DNA from: Azotimanducus sp965199815
Lineage (GTDB): Bacteria > Pseudomonadota > Gammaproteobacteria > Pseudomonadales > Azotimanducaceae
Assembly (NCBI GenBank): GCA_965199815.1
Contig: CBDATE010000021.1
Span: 124,001 to 188,000 of the forward strand
Reading direction: 5' to 3'
DNA: 64,000 nucleotides
This document shows positions 35,632-44,932 of this stretch, in pieces. How positions within the stretch are numbered: the stretch's first letter is position 1; each line of letters starts with the position of its first letter. Under the pieces are notes generated by a model that was given only the letters and a program-made list of their open reading frames with translations, did no database searches and was not told the origin of the DNA. Position numbers and translations under genes: made by a program.

Positions 35632-36006
35632 CTATGCTGTGGCCAAGGCTGGAGTCGCACACATGGTGCGCTGTCTTGCCGATGAATTCGCCGCCGATGG
35701 CATCACGGTCAATTGCGTGGCACCGGGGCTGATCCGCAGTTTCGCCTCAAAGCCCTTGTGGGAGGATGATGCCGTGCTTGATGCGGTCACTGCCGATATT
35801 CCGCTTGGTCGTATCGGAGAACCTGACGATGTGGCGGGCGCGGTGATTTTTCTCGCCTCGCCTGCGGGCGGCTATGTGTCCGGTGCCACCATTCCGGTTG
35901 ACGGTGGCCGCACTGCCTTGTCTCCACCCAATCGACGGCTTTCCACCACCGACGGGATCATGCAAGGCACCAGATTCAACTGACCGCCCTGCGGTGTGCA
36001 CGACAA

Positions 36007-36020
36007 ATTATCCGGATAAT
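36007..36020 (+). promoter_or_regulatory. 14-bp perfect palindrome upstream of the TonB receptor
   Basis: ATTATCCGGATAAT in the 109-bp gap before the receptor; a second symmetrical site ATGTCTGGACAT lies at about 36051-36062. One may be an operator and the AT-rich stretch between them the promoter. Confidence 0.5.
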
Positions 36021-36092
36021 AAGTATCTAGACAATATAACCAGTGTTATCATGTCTGGACATAGCTCAGGCAATCACCGAAGGAGAGTCGAG

Positions 36093-38612
36093 ATGAGAGC
36101 AGCGTATTCCATGTGCCTCGTGGCCGGGGCAGCCTTGGGTTCCCTTACCGCCGGGTTGGTTCATGCTCAGGAAGCCGGCGATGAGCGATCTGCGCTCATC
36201 GAGGAGGTGGTAGTGACCGCACGCAAGCGCGAAGAGAGCCTGCAGGAAGTGCCACTGGCGGTCTCCGCCTTTTCCGCCGAGGAGTTGATCAACTCAGGTG
36301 TCGATCAGTTCTCCGACATCGCCGAGTTCACGCCGAGCCTGGCGATCAGCCAGCAAAGCTACTACGGAAACGCGACCGCAGACATCATGGTGCTGCGCGG
36401 TCAGGCTGGCAGTGGTCAACAGGTCAGTAACACTCCGGCGGTTGGCGTGTATATCGACGGTGTCGTCAACCCGCATAACACCGGTATGCAGTCATCCTTT
36501 TTCGACATGGAGCGCATCGAGGTCCTGAAGGGCCCGCAAGGCACCCTGTTTGGGCAAAACACGACCGGCGGTGCCATCAACATCATCACACGCAAGGCGG
36601 ATTACGACGGTGTACACGGCTTCCTGGAAGCGGATGCCGGCGATTACGGCACCCTGAATTACCGTGGCGCAGTGAACATCCCGCTCATTGAAGACCGGGC
36701 GGCAGTGAGGCTCGCCTATCGCAAGAACAATCGCGATGGATTTGGCGAATCGGCAGTGACCGGACAGAAGCTCGGCGGTGACCGCAACGAAGACTACTTT
36801 CGTGGCAGTCTCAGGCTTGATTTCGACACCCTGCGCGTCATGCTGGTCTCGGACTGGCTGAAAGAGCGCGAGAACGGCACGTTGCTCGTGCCTTTGGATG
36901 CCTATGTCAATCCTGCAGATCCCGGTTCCTTTCTGACCAGTACGGATGCCACCTTCGTGTCGGCATCCGGGTGTGCTCCTCTGGATGTGTCCTGCGGGTT
37001 GGCGTTCCTGCAAAGGCGGGCGCGTCAGGGTCGTAAGGATATTTACACGAACTTCAGTGATCTCGATCACTTTGATGACACAGATGCCTGGAGCCTGGGT
37101 GCCACCCTCGAATGGGATATCAGCGATTCACTCTCGTTGAAATCCATCACCGGCTATCGCAGCTTCGAGCACACGCATCTCACCAACTACTCCGGAGCGG
37201 ATTTCAAGTCGATTGTTACTGGCGACCCGAACTTCCCGGACCGGGAGCCACACCAGGAATACGAGCTGTTCACTCAGGAGTTCAACCTGAGCGGCGTGGC
37301 TTTTGACGGTCGTCTCGACTGGTTGAGCGGAGCCTTCTACAGTGACGATGAGGGTGCCGACCGCGACTTTGTCAACCTTTCGCAGAACCTTGGTCCCATC
37401 AATGGCACACCGTATTTCTTTACCTTCAGTGCGCCGCTGTACAACCAGCAAAGCTGGGCGCTGTTCAGCCAGGCGACGTACGCCCTCAGTGAGCGCCTGA
37501 ACCTGACCGCCGGTGGGCGTTATACGGAAGAGAAAAAGGAGATGGTCACTGCTCACGCCACGCTGATTGATCCCGACCGCAACCCCGTGACCGGTGCCAA
37601 TGGTCCTCTCGGGTTGCTCTGGACGTGTGGTTCTCCTCCATCAAGCCTGAGCCCGACGGCTACCATTGCGCCAATCGACCGGCGTTTGGCGGTGTGTTCG
37701 CTGCCCGAGCGATCGGAAGAGTACGACGGCTGGTCATGGTTGCTCAGCCTTGACTGGCAAGCCAGCGAGGATGTTCTGGTATACATCAAATCGGCGAAAG
37801 GCTTCCGTGGCGGCGGTTTCGACATCCGTGCCGCAGTAAGACCTCCCTTCGAGCCCGAGGAAGCTACCGATTGGGAGATCGGATTGAAAGCGGACTGGTT
37901 CGACAGGCGATTGCGCACCAACCTGGCGTATTACGTGACCGACTACACCAACAAGCAGGAAACGGTCATCATCCCGGGGCCGTCCACCCTCACCCAGAAT
38001 GCCGGTGAAGCGGAAATCGAAGGCTTTGAGGCGGAAGTGCGCATCGAGTTGCTCGACAGGCTCAGCCTGTTCGGCACACTGGCCTGGTTCCAGGGCGAGT
38101 ATGCCGAGTTCATCGGGGCGCGGGTGGAGAATTGCACCACCAACCCTGCCACTGGCATGCCCTGGAATCCCATTTGCCAACAGCCTGGCTTCGACCAGAT
38201 CACCTATGATGCCGCGGGTGAATCGCTCGGCAACATTGCGGGGAGCTATCCCGAATGGGCCTATTCAGTCGGCGGGCGCTGGGAAGCGCCGGTCGGTGCG
38301 GGAGACCTCGGCATTCAACTGACCTACTCCTGGCGCGATGACAACACAGCGCCTGTCCGACTCACCGATCATCAGGTGTCACAGGAGGTGCGCGACGAGA
38401 TCTTCGGCTCCGTCGGCCTGCTGAATGTACGCATTGACTACGATCTGCCGCAATGGGACCTGAGCCTCGCTCTCTGGTCAACCAACCTGACGGACGAGGA
38501 ATATCAGCTTATCGGAGTCTCACCGGTCAATGCGGGCAATGTGCAGACGGGCATCACCATGGAGCCGCGCATGTGGGGTGCCACCCTGTCGAAGCGCTTT
38601 GGTAGCGGATAG
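36093..38612 (+). CDS. TonB-dependent outer-membrane receptor
   Basis: 839 residues from ATG 36093 with AAGGAGAG upstream; the open frame continues to 35874 only through the SDR end. Signal peptide 1-26 ending HAQ, IEEVVVTARKREESLQ, plug with GVYIDGVVNPHNTG and RIEVLKGPQGTLFGQNTTGG, barrel ending MEPRMWGATLSKRFGSG. Close in layout to the receptor at 9940-12336 and probably imports a related hydrophobic compound. Its last 138 coding bases lie inside a 283-bp sequence repeated at 47612. Confidence 0.95.
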   Translation: MRAAYSMCLVAGAALGSLTAGLVHAQEAGDERSALIEEVVVTARKREESLQEVPLAVSAFSAEELINSGVDQFSDIAEFTPSLAISQQSYYGNATADIMVLRGQAGSGQQVSNTPAVGVYIDGVVNPHNTGMQSSFFDMERIEVLKGPQGTLFGQNTTGGAINIITRKADYDGVHGFLEADAGDYGTLNYRGAVNIPLIEDRAAVRLAYRKNNRDGFGESAVTGQKLGGDRNEDYFRGSLRLDFDTLRVMLVSDWLKERENGTLLVPLDAYVNPADPGSFLTSTDATFVSASGCAPLDVSCGLAFLQRRARQGRKDIYTNFSDLDHFDDTDAWSLGATLEWDISDSLSLKSITGYRSFEHTHLTNYSGADFKSIVTGDPNFPDREPHQEYELFTQEFNLSGVAFDGRLDWLSGAFYSDDEGADRDFVNLSQNLGPINGTPYFFTFSAPLYNQQSWALFSQATYALSERLNLTAGGRYTEEKKEMVTAHATLIDPDRNPVTGANGPLGLLWTCGSPPSSLSPTATIAPIDRRLAVCSLPERSEEYDGWSWLLSLDWQASEDVLVYIKSAKGFRGGGFDIRAAVRPPFEPEEATDWEIGLKADWFDRRLRTNLAYYVTDYTNKQETVIIPGPSTLTQNAGEAEIEGFEAEVRIELLDRLSLFGTLAWFQGEYAEFIGARVENCTTNPATGMPWNPICQQPGFDQITYDAAGESLGNIAGSYPEWAYSVGGRWEAPVGAGDLGIQLTYSWRDDNTAPVRLTDHQVSQEVRDEIFGSVGLLNVRIDYDLPQWDLSLALWSTNLTDEEYQLIGVSPVNAGNVQTGITMEPRMWGATLSKRFGSG

Positions 38613-38757
38613 GGAGGTTATCTGCTGGTCGCGGGCGCGACCTGTCGCACATCCTTGAAAGGAATTCCGCGGTCGGCAGCCGATTCGCGCGGCATGCCCA
38701 GCACCCGCTCGCTGATGATGTTGCGTTGCATCTCCGTGCTGCCGCCACCGAGGCAGG
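38475..38757. repeat. 283-bp direct repeat, left copy (partner at 47612-47894)
   Basis: Covers the receptor C-terminus, the 3-bp gap region after it, and the C-terminal end of a convergent acyl-CoA dehydrogenase. The right copy has the same length and only scattered differences. The right copy is continuous with the real dehydrogenase gene, the left copy with the real receptor, so receptor and dehydrogenase were once neighbours and 38758-47611 is an extra block. Confidence 0.93.
38618..38757 (-). pseudogene. Acyl-CoA dehydrogenase C-terminal fragment (duplicate)
   Basis: Encodes the tail CLGGGSTEMQRNIISERVLG onward to the stop, as at 47755-47894. No 5' part is attached: beyond 38757 the sequence changes to a TonB-receptor relic. 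Confidence 0.9.
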
Positions 38758-39595
38758 TGGCGGCTTGGCCCATTTCGTGACCGTGAAGCCGTCTGCGGAT
38801 CAAGTAGATGGCTACGCGCAGTTCACCATGGGCCGTTACGAGCAGGTCAAGTTCGAATGCGCTATCGGCGGGCCTCTGACCGATACGGTGTCGGTTCGCC
38901 TGTCCATGGCCACGCACAACAACGATGGTTACGTCCGGAACCGGCTTCCGGATCAGCGCCTGAACAACGCCAATGACTGGGTCGGCCGCCCGCAGTTGCT
39001 GTGGGAGCCAACGGATACGGCATCCATGCTGTTGAGCGCACGGCTTTCCGGTCAGGACATGGACACTGGCTTCTTCGAGCATGTCACGGCCAACACACAC
39101 GGTGTCGCAACACCCGACGAGGTCAACGCTGTACTCGGATACATCGACAACGACGGCGACCCCTATGCCGGGATTACGACCGGGCTGGCTTCAACGATCC
39201 GGAGACAGTCGGCTACACCACGCCACCTTCAAATGGGATTTCGAACCCTTCACGCTCACCTCGATTACGGACTATTCCACCGTCAAGCGGGATTACACCG
39301 AAGATTCGGATGCCTCGCCGCAGCCTTTTTCCACTTCTTCCTGACCACCGACACCAGGCAGTTTTCCCAGGAGCTTCGCCTGAACGGTGCCACCGGCAAC
39401 ACCGACTGTGTGGCCGACTTCTACTATCTCGACCTGTCGGTGGATGATTCCAACGGTGCCGAGACCGAACCCTTCATTACCGACGAATTCTCGATCCGCG
39501 CTGCCCTGAATGAGGATCAGGTTCCGGTGACCGAGTCCGTATCCGACGATTTCAACCAGATTGTCATGCGGGCTTCCGGCGACACGGGAAACTCT
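38758..39595 (+). pseudogene. TonB-dependent receptor relic (internal part)
   Basis: Receptor-like sequence in broken frames: LTDTVSVRLSMATHNNDGYV, NANDWVGRPQLLWEPTDTAS, LSGQDMDTGFFEHVTAN, then in another frame TLTSITDYSTVKRDYTED, and again QFSQELRLNGATGNTD. At least two frameshifts, no N-terminus and no C-terminus; ends at hairpin element D. Confidence 0.8.
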
Positions 39596-40305
39596 GAATA
39601 ACAGAGTTTCCCGTGCGGCACACGGATGTGCCGCCAGATTCAGTGCCGTAAGGCATTGAATCTGCGAGCAAATCAGGACATTTTTGCAGGACAGCAAAAA
39701 TGCACGGCGCAGCCGTCCGAAGGGGCGGGCACATGGATGTGCCCGCTGACATTTTTGCAGGACAGCAAAAATGCACGGCGCAGCCGTCCGAAGGGGCGGG
39801 CACATGGATGTGCCCGCTGACATTTTTGCAGGACAGCAAAAATGCACGGCGCAGCCGTCCGAAGGGGCGGGCACATGGATGTGCCCGCTGACATTTTTGC
39901 AGGACAGCAAAAATGCACGGCGCAGCCGTCCGAAGGGGCGGGCACATGGATGTGCCCGCTGACATTTTTGCAGGACAGCAAAAATGCACGGCGCAGCCGT
40001 CCGAAGGGGCGGGCACATGGATGTGCCCGCTGACATTTTTGCAGGACAGCAAAAATGCACGGCGCAGCCGTCCGAAGGGGCGGGCACATGGATGTGCCCG
40101 CTGACATTTTTGCAGGACAGCAAAAATGCACGGCGCAGCCGTCCGAAGGGGCGGGCACATGGATGTGCCCGCTGACATTTTTGCAGGACAGCAAAAATGC
40201 ACGGCGCAGCCGTCCGAAGGGGCGGGCACATGGATGTGCCCACTGTAGCGTACTTCTGATTTGCGAATCTGATCAAGTCCACGGATGGACTTGATCAGAA
40301 CATAC
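39596..40305 (+). repeat. Hairpin-mosaic element D with eight 71-bp units
   Basis: Complete family member, 710 bp. Left-end hairpin (GGGAAACTCTG/CAGAGTTTCCC arms) at 39596, GGCACA and CAGATTCA stem-loops, eight tandem modules, then GATTTGCGAATC, the right-end hairpin (TGATCAAGTCCA/TGGACTTGATCA) and AGAACATAC. It lies inside or at the edge of the receptor relic. Confidence 0.95.
39677..40244 (+). repeat. 71-bp tandem array, 8 copies
   Basis: Units start at 39677, 39748, 39819, 39890, 39961, 40032, 40103 and 40174. Seven look identical; the last changes GCCCGCT to GCCCACT. Each unit has two stem-loops: CATTTTTGC/GCAAAAATG and GCGGGCACAT/ATGTGCCCGC. Because 71 is not a multiple of 3, a frame crossing the array reads the unit in all three phases. 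Confidence 0.97.
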
Positions 40306-40740
40306 CAAGGATCCGGGCACCTGGTATCTGCTGTCAAACCAGAAGGCGATGAGCCCGCTTGGCCGCCCCTATCCGGGCATAAATCCGGCCGAGATGAGCG
40401 ATATGACCTTCGTCGAGTACGAGGCGTGTGACGGATTGGTGACCCCTGGTTTCCCACCCACCGGATGGGTCTGTACGAGCCTCTGGAGGATTATCTCGGC
40501 AACCGTCGTGGCCTTGGGGGGGGGGGGGGGGGGGGGGGGATAGGGATTGAATTCGTGTTCGTGTTGGATGCCAAGGCTGAGGTCAAGGCATTGACTTACT
40601 TCAATAACGCTGACCCTATCTTGGGTTATACTCGCCGGTAGAGTTGTTTTCCCCGGAGTCGGTCCGTTGATGGATCGCTTGTCAGGATATCCGGGTGTGG
40701 AAACAACTATTCTTGACGACAGTAATTTCCGGGGGATTCC
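40306..40740. other. Unassigned region with protein-like debris and a 24-G tract
   Basis: 435 bp between element D and the lipoprotein gene. 40306-40510 reads like a degraded coding stretch (DPGTWYLLSNQKAMSPLG; shifting frame gives HRMGLYEPLEDYLGN) that I cannot assign to a family. A homopolymer of 24 G lies at 40516-40539. The last 200 bp probably contain the operon promoter: candidates are TTGACT at 40591 and TTATAC at 40626, but their spacing is not canonical. Confidence 0.55.
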
Positions 40741-42651
40741 ATGATTTTCAGGCCACTACTCGGTGCACATCGGGCCAGTCTGGTCGCTGTGATTCTGCTG
40801 ATTTCCGGTTGCGCCACCGTTCAGGTTGAACGGTTGGATTTCCGTCTTGCCGATGCCGAACAGCGCCCGCTATCTGAAGGCGGATTGATAAAGCCGGGAA
40901 CCCGGGCAAGGCTGCAAGAAGTTTCTACCACCTCCACCGACGGTTCGCGTCAGGATCTGAACGACACATCTGCATACACCGTCACGGTTACCGGGGGCAG
41001 TTGGGACAGGAATACCGGTGAAATCCGGTTCAGCGAAGTTCCTCGGGAAGTGCCGGAGGCCGGCTACGAGGTTGTGGTCCAACATGCGTCCGGTGCGCGT
41101 CAGGTGCAGCGATTCAAGGCGGATTTCGCGCGCATTCTGGGGCCGGAACCGGACGATGTCAGCCAGATTGAGGTCCGCCTGATCTGGTGGGACGGCGACG
41201 AACCCTACATCATCCCGGAGCAGTCGTCCCTTATCCCTGGCGCTGCCTATGAGCTGCAAGTGCTCGTGGAAGGTGTGCGCGGGCGGCGCTTTGAAACCAA
41301 TTCGACTGATTATCCGGTGCCGACCGAGCGGCTGGAGACCCGGATCGAGGGCCTGATTCCCTCGGCGGACACTGACTTTGTATATGTCGCGCAGCCGGAT
41401 CCGCAAGCTGCATACACCATCGAGGTGACCTACGGACCTGGTTCCGATATCACACGCAGCCTGGCGTTTGTACACGATCCGACCATCACTGATGGTCCGC
41501 CTGCCAATGCCGTGGCAGGCATCTCGATTGAGGGTGCGCTGGGCAGTGCGACCTCGCTGAAACCTGGCGACATCCTTCCTCTCGAGGTCAATGTTCGTGA
41601 TCTTGCGGGGCGTACCTGGACCCTGAATCGCAAGGAACCCGGTTCGCACACTGCGCAAACATTCCGATTGCCGCCCGACCGCCTTCGAATTGATGTGGAA
41701 AACGGTGCCTATGATGCTGAGCAGGGCAGGGTGTCCTTCTCCGATGATGCCCAATCCATGCTGGGCGCGGTCTTTGGGCTACGCCTGACCTATGCTGGGA
41801 GGTCGGATCTCGCGACGATCAAGGAGTATTCACCCGATTTCCTGGGCATTGTGCCGCTGATGCAAACGGATGCCCTGGCTTACGCCGGCCAGGACGGCTA
41901 TGGCGGGCGTGATGGCCGCGACGGCCAGCCCGGCACCCGAGGCAACGGCACCACTCGCGAAATGGCGCGCGCCGGAGACGGCCGTGCGGGCGGGCATGGG
42001 ACACCGGGTCAAGCGGGCGCGCGCGGCTCCCCAGGCCCGAACTTGCGTATTGTGGCTCGAGAATTGCGCACACTTGATGCCAGTACGCGGCTGGCCCTGT
42101 TTGAAGTGCGAGTGCCGGGGCAGGCCGCCGAGTATTTCATTCGCGAGTTGCAGGGTACGCCGGTGAGCATTGTCAGCCGCGGTGGATCGGGCGGCGCGGG
42201 TGGTGTCGGCGGTAACGGTGGCGTTGGCGGTGATGGAGGAGAAGGCTACTTTTCAGGTGGCGGAGGCGATGGCGGGAACGCTGGAAGCGGTGGCGATGGT
42301 GGAGATGGCGGCAATGGCGGTGCGATTACGGTGATCCTGTCCAGCCACGATCTCGAGCAGGTTTTCGTGTTGGACAGCCAGGGCGGTCCGGGTGGCAGCG
42401 GGGGCACCGAAGGCGTTGCCGGTCAGCCTGGTATTCCGGGTTCATCCGGGCAATGGCAAAGCGCCGAGATTTCCAAGGATCAAGTTCCGCCTGAAATCGG
42501 TTCCTATGGCAATGAAGGGAATATCGGCCATACCGGCCGGGATGGGCACAGCGGCCTGGCTGGCACGGTGGAAATCATGGTTGACGAAGAGCAGGCAAGC
42601 TCCGTGGTGCGGCGCATTCCGGAACATATACAGTCTGTCACGCTGTTCTGA
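40741..42651 (+). CDS. Lipoprotein with repeated beta domains and collagen-like Gly-rich segments
   Basis: 636 residues. Lipobox LISGC with Cys24 as the predicted lipidated residue. Residues about 26-130, 141-245 and 258-365 look like three related beta-rich modules (shared pattern SLxPGxxxxLxVxV...DxxGR...PxxRL). Gly-rich stretches follow at 382-432 (many G-x-y triplets, e.g. GRDGRDGQPGTRG), 481-527 (GGAGGVGGNGGVGGDGG), 548-571 and 588-608, interleaved with short beta segments. Likely anchored in the envelope with the Gly-rich part exposed as a fibrous or structural region. First gene of a four-gene operon (62 bp to the next). Function unknown. Confidence 0.88.
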   Translation: MIFRPLLGAHRASLVAVILLISGCATVQVERLDFRLADAEQRPLSEGGLIKPGTRARLQEVSTTSTDGSRQDLNDTSAYTVTVTGGSWDRNTGEIRFSEVPREVPEAGYEVVVQHASGARQVQRFKADFARILGPEPDDVSQIEVRLIWWDGDEPYIIPEQSSLIPGAAYELQVLVEGVRGRRFETNSTDYPVPTERLETRIEGLIPSADTDFVYVAQPDPQAAYTIEVTYGPGSDITRSLAFVHDPTITDGPPANAVAGISIEGALGSATSLKPGDILPLEVNVRDLAGRTWTLNRKEPGSHTAQTFRLPPDRLRIDVENGAYDAEQGRVSFSDDAQSMLGAVFGLRLTYAGRSDLATIKEYSPDFLGIVPLMQTDALAYAGQDGYGGRDGRDGQPGTRGNGTTREMARAGDGRAGGHGTPGQAGARGSPGPNLRIVARELRTLDASTRLALFEVRVPGQAAEYFIRELQGTPVSIVSRGGSGGAGGVGGNGGVGGDGGEGYFSGGGGDGGNAGSGGDGGDGGNGGAITVILSSHDLEQVFVLDSQGGPGGSGGTEGVAGQPGIPGSSGQWQSAEISKDQVPPEIGSYGNEGNIGHTGRDGHSGLAGTVEIMVDEEQASSVVRRIPEHIQSVTLF

Positions 42652-42713
42652 ATCTCCATGCACATCGGAAACAGCCAGCGCCGTCATGGCAACATCGAAT
42701 TCCGGAGTCGGGA

Positions 42714-44084
42714 ATGACCGGTGCCGGGCCGACCGACGATGCTCCTTACGTGGCTACGGAGCCGAGCTTCAAGCCGCCACGGCGGCGGCGCAAGACTGTC
42801 AGATGGATCTCCGTAGGTGTCCTCGGTGCGATTTTCGTGCTCCTGATCATCATGGCTCAGGTTCCTGACCCAGATGCGTTGGCAAGTGAATTGGCGGAAG
42901 GCGCGCTGGCGGCGATGCCCGCGAACGAGCTGACGACAGACGATCTGGAATCGGCTATCGCTGCTGTTGCCGACGCGATGGAACTTTCGCCGGAAAACGA
43001 GTCGGTGAGGCGGGCGACAGCGCTCCTGCAACAACGCGCCGAGACCCAGATCGCGTTGAGCATCAAGGACAAAGCGTTCGACGCTGCACAGTCGATGCTG
43101 GCGGTGGCCCGCACGGCTTGGCCAATGCAATCAAAGTTCAGCGAGGAGGGCGTTCTTCACCAGACCCTGTCGGACGCGCTTGCCATTCAGTCGTTGAGCA
43201 CGGATATCGCAGAGCGGATTCTGGGCGTGACGAGCAGTTTGGATGACAGCGTCCCGGACAATCGCGAGTTGCGTACTGTACTGGAGCAACTGCGTACGGC
43301 GCTGGACATAGCCCCGGCAGACAACGATTTGCTCGCCCTGCACAGAGATGTTCGGGAAATCCTGTCGAGCGCTTCGTCGGAAGCCTTGGCCGCCGGCGAG
43401 CTCGTACGTGCGCAAGCACTGCTGGATACAGCGTCAATAGAGACCGAATGGGCGGATGACCCGACACTTGCCAGATTGCGCGACCAGATGGCCCAATACC
43501 AGGGAGAACGCAATCGGACCGAAGAAATCAGTCGGCTTCTGACGGTCGGCGAAGGTCACCTTCGGCGTGATCGACTCAGCACACCGCCAGGCGACAACGC
43601 AGTCGATACCTTTCAGCAGGTTCTCGCGCTGGAACCGGGCAATACGAGCGCTCTGTCGGGGTTGGCCCGAGTGGCGGACCGATATGCCGTGTTGACGCGC
43701 GCAGCGATCCGCGAAGGCGACCCTGCTGCTGCCAGACGACTGCTTGGCAGGATGATCAGGCTATTCCCGGGGCATGTCGAAACGACTCGCCTGCAGACGG
43801 AGATTGATGTATTGGAGTCCGAGCTCGCTGCCGTAGCGGCACCGACCCCGGGCCCTGTTGGGGCGGCTGTGTCGGCGCAAGCGGGTGAGCCGGACGGGTC
43901 ACCTGTGGATCCGGAGCCTGAATTCGACCCCCTGCCGGACGATGCCGAGGGTCTTCTGTGGTTTGCGGTCAAGGACAGTTGCGAAGAATCCGAGCTGCGT
44001 CGCTACATCGAGACCTATCCGGCGGGACGCTTTATCGATGAGGCCTGGCATCGGCGTTCCGCGTGCATGGAACGCCGCGAATGA
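42714..44084 (+). CDS. Single-pass membrane protein with helical-repeat periplasmic domain
   Basis: 456 residues. Basic segment PPRRRRKTVR, then one transmembrane helix (about 31-48), so the bulk is periplasmic. The rest is alpha-helical, TPR-like: PENESVRRATALLQQRAETQ, ALDIAPADNDLLALHRDV, NAVDTFQQVLALEPGNTSAL. The end (LRRYIETYPAGRFIDEAWHR) resembles C-terminal repeats of TPR and caspase-associated proteins. No family assignment. Its stop overlaps the channel gene start by 4 bp. It may be a scaffold linking channel and lipoprotein (inference). Confidence 0.82.
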   Translation: MTGAGPTDDAPYVATEPSFKPPRRRRKTVRWISVGVLGAIFVLLIIMAQVPDPDALASELAEGALAAMPANELTTDDLESAIAAVADAMELSPENESVRRATALLQQRAETQIALSIKDKAFDAAQSMLAVARTAWPMQSKFSEEGVLHQTLSDALAIQSLSTDIAERILGVTSSLDDSVPDNRELRTVLEQLRTALDIAPADNDLLALHRDVREILSSASSEALAAGELVRAQALLDTASIETEWADDPTLARLRDQMAQYQGERNRTEEISRLLTVGEGHLRRDRLSTPPGDNAVDTFQQVLALEPGNTSALSGLARVADRYAVLTRAAIREGDPAAARRLLGRMIRLFPGHVETTRLQTEIDVLESELAAVAAPTPGPVGAAVSAQAGEPDGSPVDPEPEFDPLPDDAEGLLWFAVKDSCEESELRRYIETYPAGRFIDEAWHRRSACMERRE

Positions 44085-44932
44085 GCAAGGCAGGGTTCGA
44101 CCTCAGCCGGATCAACCCGGACGACCTGCGTGTTGTTGCAGCGCTGGTCAGCATACTGGTCGCCGGTTTGGCGCTGACTGCGATGAGTTTCCTGCTGGAG
44201 CCTACTTCTACCGCCGCCGTCCTGCTGCTTGATCGGCAGAGCCAGGCGCTGCCCTATCCCCTGACCGTGCAAAATCTGATGCACTTCATGTTTGCTCTGG
44301 GCATCGGCGAAGTGATAGTGAGGCTGTACGGCGCACACGATGCGCGTCGCCAGATCGACAAGAGGCTACTTGCGGGCCGCACCATCGACATGCTCGGTGA
44401 GAAGGCGCTGCGAGACCTGCATGAGCGCATCAAGCGGGATGGCGCTGGTCAGGATTCACATCTTCATCGTTTGGTGCATCGCATTATCGTGCAGTATCAG
44501 GCAACGGGCTCGGTGGGTGAGGCGCAGGCCGTACTCGACTCCAGCGTCGAGTACTTTCAGCACGAGATCGGGCTGCGCTACAGCATGTTGCGCTACCTGA
44601 CCTGGCTGCTGCCCACACTGGGTTTCATCGGCACCGTCGTGGGAATCAGCCTGGCCCTGGCCACGGCCGGCGCCTTGCCTGATCTCGAGGATCGGCAAGC
44701 GCTTGAGAGTTGGATCAATGCGCTTACCGGCGGCCTCGGCGTTGCCTTCTACACCACCTTGGTGGGACTGATGCTGTCTGCGGTACTGGTTTTCCTCAGC
44801 AATATTGCATCGAGCCGGGAGGAGCGGGCGCTGAACGATACGGGGCAGTATTGCCTTGATAACCTCGTCAGCCGGTTGCGCAATCAGCCACTGGCATCGT
44901 CGGATTTGATGCGCGCCTCCGAGGGTTCGTGA
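44081..44932 (+). CDS. MotA/TolQ/ExbB-family proton-channel protein
   Basis: 283 residues from ATG 44081 (ATGA overlap with the preceding stop). Four hydrophobic segments: about 17-38, 62-83, 165-190 and 218-245. The third contains LLPTLGFIGTVVGISLALA, the family hallmark; the fourth has TTLVGLMLSAVLVFLS. A long cytoplasmic loop (GAHDARRQIDKRLLAGRTID... ) lies between helices 2 and 3. It would form the stator channel with the next protein and use the proton or sodium gradient to drive motion in the periplasm. It is more distant from ExbB/TolQ proper than from the general family. Confidence 0.9.
   Translation: MSKAGFDLSRINPDDLRVVAALVSILVAGLALTAMSFLLEPTSTAAVLLLDRQSQALPYPLTVQNLMHFMFALGIGEVIVRLYGAHDARRQIDKRLLAGRTIDMLGEKALRDLHERIKRDGAGQDSHLHRLVHRIIVQYQATGSVGEAQAVLDSSVEYFQHEIGLRYSMLRYLTWLLPTLGFIGTVVGISLALATAGALPDLEDRQALESWINALTGGLGVAFYTTLVGLMLSAVLVFLSNIASSREERALNDTGQYCLDNLVSRLRNQPLASSDLMRASEGS

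Larger units (their letters stand above)
33581..35983 (+). pseudogene. SDR interrupted by an IS1182-like element at the catalytic Tyr
   Basis: Coding parts 33581-34066 and 35636-35983. Joining them with one copy of the CTAT target duplication gives a clean 277-codon SDR: TGATKGIG at residues 14-21, NAAVLPHMG, and the catalytic YAVAK recreated across the join (Tyr162, Lys166), then YVSGATIPVDGG. The insertion therefore hits the active-site tetrad. AGGAGA precedes the ATG. The original enzyme likely belonged with the LLM and dehydrogenase genes upstream. Confidence 0.95.

Noticed and set aside
39677..40244. CRISPR array
   Set aside because: Units are contiguous 71-mers without unique spacers and no cas gene is nearby; similarly for 47266-47549.
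39293..40457. Two long minus-strand frames (329 and 297 codons) across the 71-bp array as genes
   Set aside because: They are built from repeats in rotating phases, cross the hairpin element and adjoining relic, and have no homologous domain; open by composition.
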